DNA of 53,602 nucleotides, taken from an uncultured Lachnospiraceae bacterium (lineage in GTDB: Bacteria > Bacillota > Clostridia > Lachnospirales > Lachnospiraceae). Position 1 is the stretch's first letter; the number at the start of each line of letters is the position of its first letter. The stretch lies in the NCBI GenBank assembly GCA_947650005.1, contig CANSTU010000015.1, positions 1-53,602 on the forward strand, in the 5' to 3' direction. The notes under the pieces are model-generated. The model searched no databases. It worked only from the letters and a program-made list of their open reading frames with translations, and was not told where the DNA came from. Below are positions 49,541 through 53,602 of the stretch, one piece after another. Position numbers and translations under genes: made by a program.

Positions 49541-49620
49541 TCATTCTGGGAAATGTGCCGCCGGATGACGGAAGGAAGAGGCCTTCCCTTTCAGCGGCTG
49601 TCCGGTGGAATGGGGGAATT

Positions 49621-50097
49621 CTATTTCAGCGGCTTGGCCCCTGCCTTTTCCTGTAACTTTTCCACCTGCCTTTTGAACCAGCCCTTCTTCTTCGTAGGCT
49701 TGATTAGGGAGGTTCCATGGAGCCCCTTCACTGAGGTGATGTAAATGCCGCTTACAGTGGCCTTGACCTCTTTCTTTACAGGGACGGAATCGAAAATGCT
49801 TTCCTCGCATACCAGGGACATAACCTGCGGGCCGATTTTGGCCTTGACGATGGGAAGCTTGGAGCGGCGCAGGAGCTTCGGCGTCTGTTCTAAAACCATA
49901 GAGGGAAGCCCGGCGTCCTTTAGCCGCATCCGTTTCTTGTCTATGATCAACATGGATACGGTCTGCTTATAGGCTTCGATCTGCTTCTGCTGTTCTTCCT
50001 GCTTCTTCTGTGCCCTCTTCCCCAGAAAATAGAGGGCAACAACGCCGATAATCAGAACGGCCAATATTATCAGCAATACAATTGTAACGGTGTTCAC
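49621..50097 (-). CDS. Single-span membrane protein with cytoplasmic domain, unknown
   Basis: 158 residues. One membrane helix at 4-24 (TIVLLIILAVLIIGVVALYF), then a basic, Gln/Lys-rich amphipathic stretch (25-45) and a soluble domain rich in Lys and Val. The C-terminus is strongly basic (KPTKKKGWFKRQVEKLQEKA). GTG 50097 is chosen because AAGGAGG lies 7 nt in front; the open frame extends to 50226 but without SD. Family unknown to me, though similar proteins seem to occur in related Clostridia. It diverges from the trigger-factor-like gene and has its own promoter. Confidence 0.65.
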   Translation of the reverse strand: MNTVTIVLLIILAVLIIGVVALYFLGKRAQKKQEEQQKQIEAYKQTVSMLIIDKKRMRLKDAGLPSMVLEQTPKLLRRSKLPIVKAKIGPQVMSLVCEESIFDSVPVKKEVKATVSGIYITSVKGLHGTSLIKPTKKKGWFKRQVEKLQEKAGAKPLK

Positions 50098-50197
50098 GCG
50101 GCAACCTCCTTGCAGTAAATGATCCATACATAGCTCCGGCCGGTTTGGGCTGCAAATCGTTCGTGCCGGGCCGGAAACGTATGGTTTTATGCCAAAT

Positions 50198-50226
50198 ATT
50201 GTAACAGAGTTTGGCCCATAAGGCAA
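50198..50226 (-). promoter_or_regulatory. SigmaA-type promoter of the 50097 gene
   Basis: On the minus strand TTGCCT (50226-50221), a 17-nt spacer and TACAAT (50203-50198). The 396-bp region 50098-50493 holds in addition a TCCGCC/GGCGGA hairpin (about 50273-50308), a weak TAGAAT -10 at 50400, and a GCAGAGGG tail at about 50415 facing the trigger-factor-like gene. Confidence 0.6.
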
Positions 50227-50493
50227 GATGTTCCTAAATAGAGGCGCGGTTAACTTAAGGCCATGTCTGCTCTCCGCCAGGGCTCGTCTCCATGGCAGGC
50301 GGAGGGCCGAGGAAGGCAGGGGAATGGTTTGCTGCAGACAATGGCAAGGAGGATGTGGAAAATCGGAAGATAAGGGTTTTATGGAAGGGGAAAGTGTGGT
50401 AGAATAAAAAAGTATGCAGAGGGCGCAGCCTTAGGATGGCAGGGCGCCTATGCGGCGATATAATGATCAAAGAGGAGAGGAACCGGTTATTTT

Positions 50494-51612
50494 ATGAAAA
50501 AATGGATCACAGTGACAGCAGTTCTTGCCCTTGGAATGTCTGTGCTGACAGGGTGTGGAGAGAAGAAGGAGCCGACACAGACGGAAAGTACCCAGGCCGA
50601 AACTGCCGAGGAAACCGGGACGGCCGAGCAGCCAGATGATGAGACAACGCAAGGGGCTGGAGAGGAATACGGGCCGGAGGCCTATGTGGAAGGAATTCAT
50701 GTGGCGGATTACGTGACCCTAGGAGAGTATAAGGGCATGGAGGTATCCGTGGCGGACTATGTGGAGGAATATATCGAGTTCGATCTCCAGAACAATCCGT
50801 CTTCCACTTACATCACGGATAGGCCGGTTGAAAAAGGGGATATCGTCAACATCGATTATGAAGGAAAGATCGACGGCGTCGCCTTTGCCGGAGGGACGGA
50901 TCAGGGAAGCGACCTGGGGATCGGTTCCGGCGCGTTTATTCCAGGCTTTGAAGACGGGCTGATCGGGGCCATGTCCGGCGAAACGGTGGACGTGGAAGTG
51001 ACCTTCCCGGACAATTATCCAGGTACGGATGTGGCCGGAAAGGATGCGGTATTTACCGTTACGGTCAACAGCATCCGGGTGGAATCACCGGCCGAGCTCA
51101 CGGACGAGTTTGTAAAGGGATTGGATATCGACTGCGAGACGGTGGAAGAATATAGGAAATATGTGTATGATACCGTGGTGCAGTCCAGCGCGTCGGGCCT
51201 CATGCTGCGAAAGGTGATCGAGAATTCTAAGGTAGGGGAAGTGCCGGAGGCGATGGTAAATCGCTATTATGACAGGATCGTTGGCAACATGCAGTATTAT
51301 GCGATGATATACGGTTATGATCTGGAAACCTTCATGAGCATGAACGGGACGTCCGATGAGGAATGCCGGGAATCCGCGCATCAGGCCGGAGAAGAAATGC
51401 TCGTCATGAAGGCGATCGCGGATGCGGAGGGCCTGAATGTGACGCAGGAGGAGCTGGAAGCGGGAATTGCGGAGGATGCCCAGGAAGCAGGCTATGAGGA
51501 TGCGGAAGCATATAAAGAAGCCATAGACCTGAAGGGCTATCAGGAATTCATGATGTCGGAAAAGGTGCTTAATTTCCTTCTGGAAAACGGCGTGGTGGAA
51601 GAGATGGAATGA
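50494..51612 (+). CDS. Trigger-factor-like peptidyl-prolyl isomerase lipoprotein
   Basis: 372 residues. The signal peptide ([20 protein letters not shown]) ends in a lipobox with Cys21. A Thr/Glu-rich linker (to about 60) is followed by a short connector, an FKBP-type prolyl isomerase domain (about 110-195, [33 protein letters not shown]) and a helical C-terminal domain like that of trigger factor (205-372). It lacks the ribosome-binding N-domain. It therefore looks like a trigger factor moved to the outer face of the membrane, probably helping secreted proteins fold. GAGGAGAGG stands before ATG 50494. It lies 110 nt before asnS. Confidence 0.85.
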   Translation: MKKWITVTAVLALGMSVLTGCGEKKEPTQTESTQAETAEETGTAEQPDDETTQGAGEEYGPEAYVEGIHVADYVTLGEYKGMEVSVADYVEEYIEFDLQNNPSSTYITDRPVEKGDIVNIDYEGKIDGVAFAGGTDQGSDLGIGSGAFIPGFEDGLIGAMSGETVDVEVTFPDNYPGTDVAGKDAVFTVTVNSIRVESPAELTDEFVKGLDIDCETVEEYRKYVYDTVVQSSASGLMLRKVIENSKVGEVPEAMVNRYYDRIVGNMQYYAMIYGYDLETFMSMNGTSDEECRESAHQAGEEMLVMKAIADAEGLNVTQEELEAGIAEDAQEAGYEDAEAYKEAIDLKGYQEFMMSEKVLNFLLENGVVEEME

Positions 51613-51722
51613 CCGGCAGCGATGGCGGGAATGCCGCAGGAGCAAAGCAAGCGGCTTTCGCTCCTGGCGGTGTGCCGTATCGGCGGCACATATATAAAAA
51701 AGTAGAAAGGTACGGTAGCGGT

Positions 51723-53114
51723 ATGGAATTGACAAATATTAGGGATCTGTTTCGGGAAAAGGAAAAATACGCGGATCAGGATGTGACCGTGGGCGGCTGG
51801 GTGCGCAGCAACCGGGATTCTAAAACTTTCGGTTTTTTGGTGGTGAACGACGGGAGTTTTTTTGAGCCGCTCCAGGTGGTTTATTCCGACACAATGGCGG
51901 ATTTTGAGGCGGTTGCCAAAATCGGCGTGGGTGCGGCGGTGATCGTTACGGGAAAAATCGTGGTGACGCCGGGAGCCAAGCAGCCTCTGGAGATGCAGGC
52001 CGAAGCGGTTGTCGTGGAGGGCGCGTCCCCCTCAGACTATCCCTTACAGAAAAAACGCCACAGCTTCGAATATCTGCGCACCATTTCCCACCTGCGGGCG
52101 AGGACGAATACTTTCCAAGCTGTGTTTCGTGTGCGCTCTTTGGCGGCCTATGCCATCCATCGTTTCTTCCAGGAAAGGGGGTTTGTGTATGTGCATACGC
52201 CCCTGATCACCGGAAGCGACTGCGAAGGGGCGGGAGAGATGTTCCAGGTGACCACCCTGGATCTGGAAAACGTGCCGAAGAACGAAGAAGGAGGGGTGGA
52301 CTACGCTCAGGATTTCTTTGGCAAGCCCACGAACCTGACGGTGAGCGGCCAGCTGGATGCGGAAACCTATGCCTTTGCCTTCCGGAACGTATACACCTTT
52401 GGCCCCACCTTCCGGGCGGAAAATTCCAACACCACCCGTCATGCGGCGGAATTCTGGATGATCGAGCCGGAGATGTGCTTTGCGGATCTTGCGGATGATA
52501 TGCTTCTGGCGGAAGAAATGCTGAAATATGTGATCCGCTACGTGTTGGAGAATGCGCCGGAGGAAATGGCATTTTTCAATCAGTTTGTGGACAAGGGGCT
52601 GATCGAACGCCTGCAGCACGTACTTTCCTCCGAATTCGGACACGTGACATATACCCAGGCGATTGAAATCCTGGAAAAGCACAACGATGAATTTGAATAC
52701 AAGGTACACTGGGGATGCGACCTACAGACCGAGCATGAAAGGTATCTGACGGAAAAAGAATTCAAACGGCCGGTTTTCGTAACGGATTATCCGAAGGAAA
52801 TTAAGGCGTTTTATATGAAGCTGAACGAAGACGGGAAAACCGTGGCAGCCATGGACTGTTTGGTGCCGGGAATCGGTGAGATCATAGGCGGAAGCCAGAG
52901 GGAAGACAAGCTGGAACTGCTGGAGAACCGGATGGAGGAATTGGGCCTTCGGAAGGAGGACTATGATTTTTACCTCGATTTACGTCGCTATGGTTCCGCG
53001 CGCCACGCGGGTTTCGGCCTGGGCTTTGAGCGGTGTGTAATGTATTTAACCGGGATGGGGAACATCAGGGATGTCATTCCGTTCCCAAGAACCGTGAAAA
53101 ATTGTGAACTGTAA
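51723..53114 (+). CDS. asnS: Asparagine--tRNA ligase
   Basis: 463 residues, the normal length of a class IIb synthetase. N-terminal OB-fold anticodon-binding domain ([19 protein letters not shown]), motif 2 ([20 protein letters not shown]) and motif 3 ([15 protein letters not shown]) are intact. Charges tRNA-Asn in the cytoplasm. The start is ATG 51723 ([10 protein letters not shown]); the frame runs further upstream only by chance. Its leader (51613-51722) has a GGAGC-AAGC/GCTT-GCTCC hairpin and a GTGCCG/CGGC(GG)CAC hairpin but no T-box consensus. Confidence 0.95.
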   Translation: MELTNIRDLFREKEKYADQDVTVGGWVRSNRDSKTFGFLVVNDGSFFEPLQVVYSDTMADFEAVAKIGVGAAVIVTGKIVVTPGAKQPLEMQAEAVVVEGASPSDYPLQKKRHSFEYLRTISHLRARTNTFQAVFRVRSLAAYAIHRFFQERGFVYVHTPLITGSDCEGAGEMFQVTTLDLENVPKNEEGGVDYAQDFFGKPTNLTVSGQLDAETYAFAFRNVYTFGPTFRAENSNTTRHAAEFWMIEPEMCFADLADDMLLAEEMLKYVIRYVLENAPEEMAFFNQFVDKGLIERLQHVLSSEFGHVTYTQAIEILEKHNDEFEYKVHWGCDLQTEHERYLTEKEFKRPVFVTDYPKEIKAFYMKLNEDGKTVAAMDCLVPGIGEIIGGSQREDKLELLENRMEELGLRKEDYDFYLDLRRYGSARHAGFGLGFERCVMYLTGMGNIRDVIPFPRTVKNCEL

Positions 53115-53241
53115 AGATGTGCTCATGGACAAGACATAAATGGCCCGTGCATTTTTAGGGGAAGGCGGCCGGGCGTAAACAGGCGGCCGGAAGATGCAAA
53201 GGCTATTTCGGGATGTACCACAGGAAAAAGAAGGTCGGTAT

Positions 53242-53602
53242 ATGCGAAAGAAATTTTTCAGCCTGTTTTTGCTGCTGCTGCTTTTGGCTGCTTCCGCACA
53301 GACGGTGTACGCCACCAGCAACGATCTGCGCAGACAGAGACAGGAGATGGAAAATCAAAGGAAGAATACACAAGGTGCGCTGGATTCCCTGAATGAGGAT
53401 ATCGATTCCCTGTCCGGGGAGAAGGAGGACATTGATGCGCAGATTAGCGCGCTGACATCGAAAATCGCCGAAATCATGGCCAGCATCAGCGTGATGGAGG
53501 AGGAGATCGCCGAGACAGAGGTTCGGATCGATAAGGCGCAGAAAGACTACGACGCGGCCAAAGCCAAGGAAGAGGCGCAGTACATGGCCATGAAAAAAAG
53601 AA
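53242..53602 (+). CDS. Secreted coiled-coil cell-wall hydrolase (partial)
   Basis: The first 120 codons of a gene that runs off the window. A signal peptide (MRKKFFSLFLLLLLLAASAQ, cleavage after about VYA) is followed by a long heptad-rich, Glu/Lys/Asp-rich coiled coil (SLNEDIDSLSGEKEDIDAQI and on). This is the beginning typical of CwlO, PcsB or EnvC-like peptidoglycan hydrolases, whose NlpC/P60, CHAP or M23 domain would lie beyond the end. AAGAAGG precedes ATG 53242. The gene is not complete, so the catalytic type is open. Confidence 0.75.
   Translation, partial: MRKKFFSLFLLLLLLAASAQTVYATSNDLRRQRQEMENQRKNTQGALDSLNEDIDSLSGEKEDIDAQISALTSKIAEIMASISVMEEEIAETEVRIDKAQKDYDAAKAKEEAQYMAMKKR

Noticed and set aside
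51613-51722. T-box leader of asnS
   Set aside because: Hairpins exist, but the T-box antiterminator consensus and a terminator with U-run are absent and the leader is too short.

Overview
The window looks like chromosome from a spore-forming, Gram-positive anaerobe of the Lachnospiraceae type (class Clostridia). The pointers are sipL (DUF3794 plus LysM, a spore-coat morphogenesis gene), pyrK next to a class 1B pyrD, YwiB-like DUF1934, AGGAGG-type ribosome binding sites, and carbohydrate loci built from YesM/YesN two-component systems and CUT1 sugar importers without their own ATPase. No rRNA, tRNA, CRISPR array or intact insertion sequence was found. The placement is inferred from gene content.

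Layout. 1-1.2 kb: a broken tyrosine integrase and a small membrane protein. 1.4-5.9 kb: a long hairpin, then ddl, murF (D-Ala-D-Ala branch of peptidoglycan synthesis) and a PucR-type regulator. 6.0-15.1 kb: carbohydrate locus 1, with a histidine kinase/AraC-type regulator pair facing a PhnP-like metallohydrolase, a binding lipoprotein, two Lpl-type permeases and a PHP phosphoesterase. 15.4-19.6 kb: an NCS1 permease, DUF917 and a HyuA-family protein, probably for uptake and breakdown of a cyclic amide. 20.0-21.7 kb: a solitary PTS enzyme I. 22.0-33.2 kb: carbohydrate locus 2, with a GH51 arabinofuranosidase, kinase/regulator pair, binding lipoprotein, two permeases, a TIM-barrel isomerase/epimerase and a TauE/SafE exporter. 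33.2-38.1 kb: PlsC acyltransferase, two lipoproteins, gamma-glutamyltransferase and a glycerophosphodiesterase. 38.3-41.5 kb: pyrC, pyrK and pyrD. 41.5-41.8 kb: a giant perfect inverted repeat. 41.9-53.6 kb: sipL, ispE, a GntR regulator, murI, DUF1934, a GH78 rhamnosidase, a trigger-factor-like lipoprotein, asnS and the start of a coiled-coil cell-wall protein.

The most unusual signal is in the leaders. At least ten functionally unrelated genes (murF, pucR-like, binding protein 1, PHP, NCS1 permease, isomerase, GDPD, pyrC, murI, GH78) carry the same 5' module: a short GC-rich hairpin followed at once by a purine-rich Shine-Dalgarno tail (AGAATGAGAGG, AGATGGGAGG or GCAGAGGG types). The start codon lies 14-16 nt after the stem. 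Stem sequences differ but keep pairing. Extra copies lie further upstream in tandem, and several of those are followed at the same distance by a start codon opening a tiny ORF. One version is a 58-bp repeat, 54/58 identical, in front of two unrelated genes 27 kb apart.

The second unusual signal is a set of very long, nearly or fully perfect inverted repeats at gene borders: arms of 101 bp (41.5-41.8 kb), 56 bp (1.4-1.5 kb), and 25 plus about 20 bp (21.8-22.0 kb). They are much longer than termination needs.
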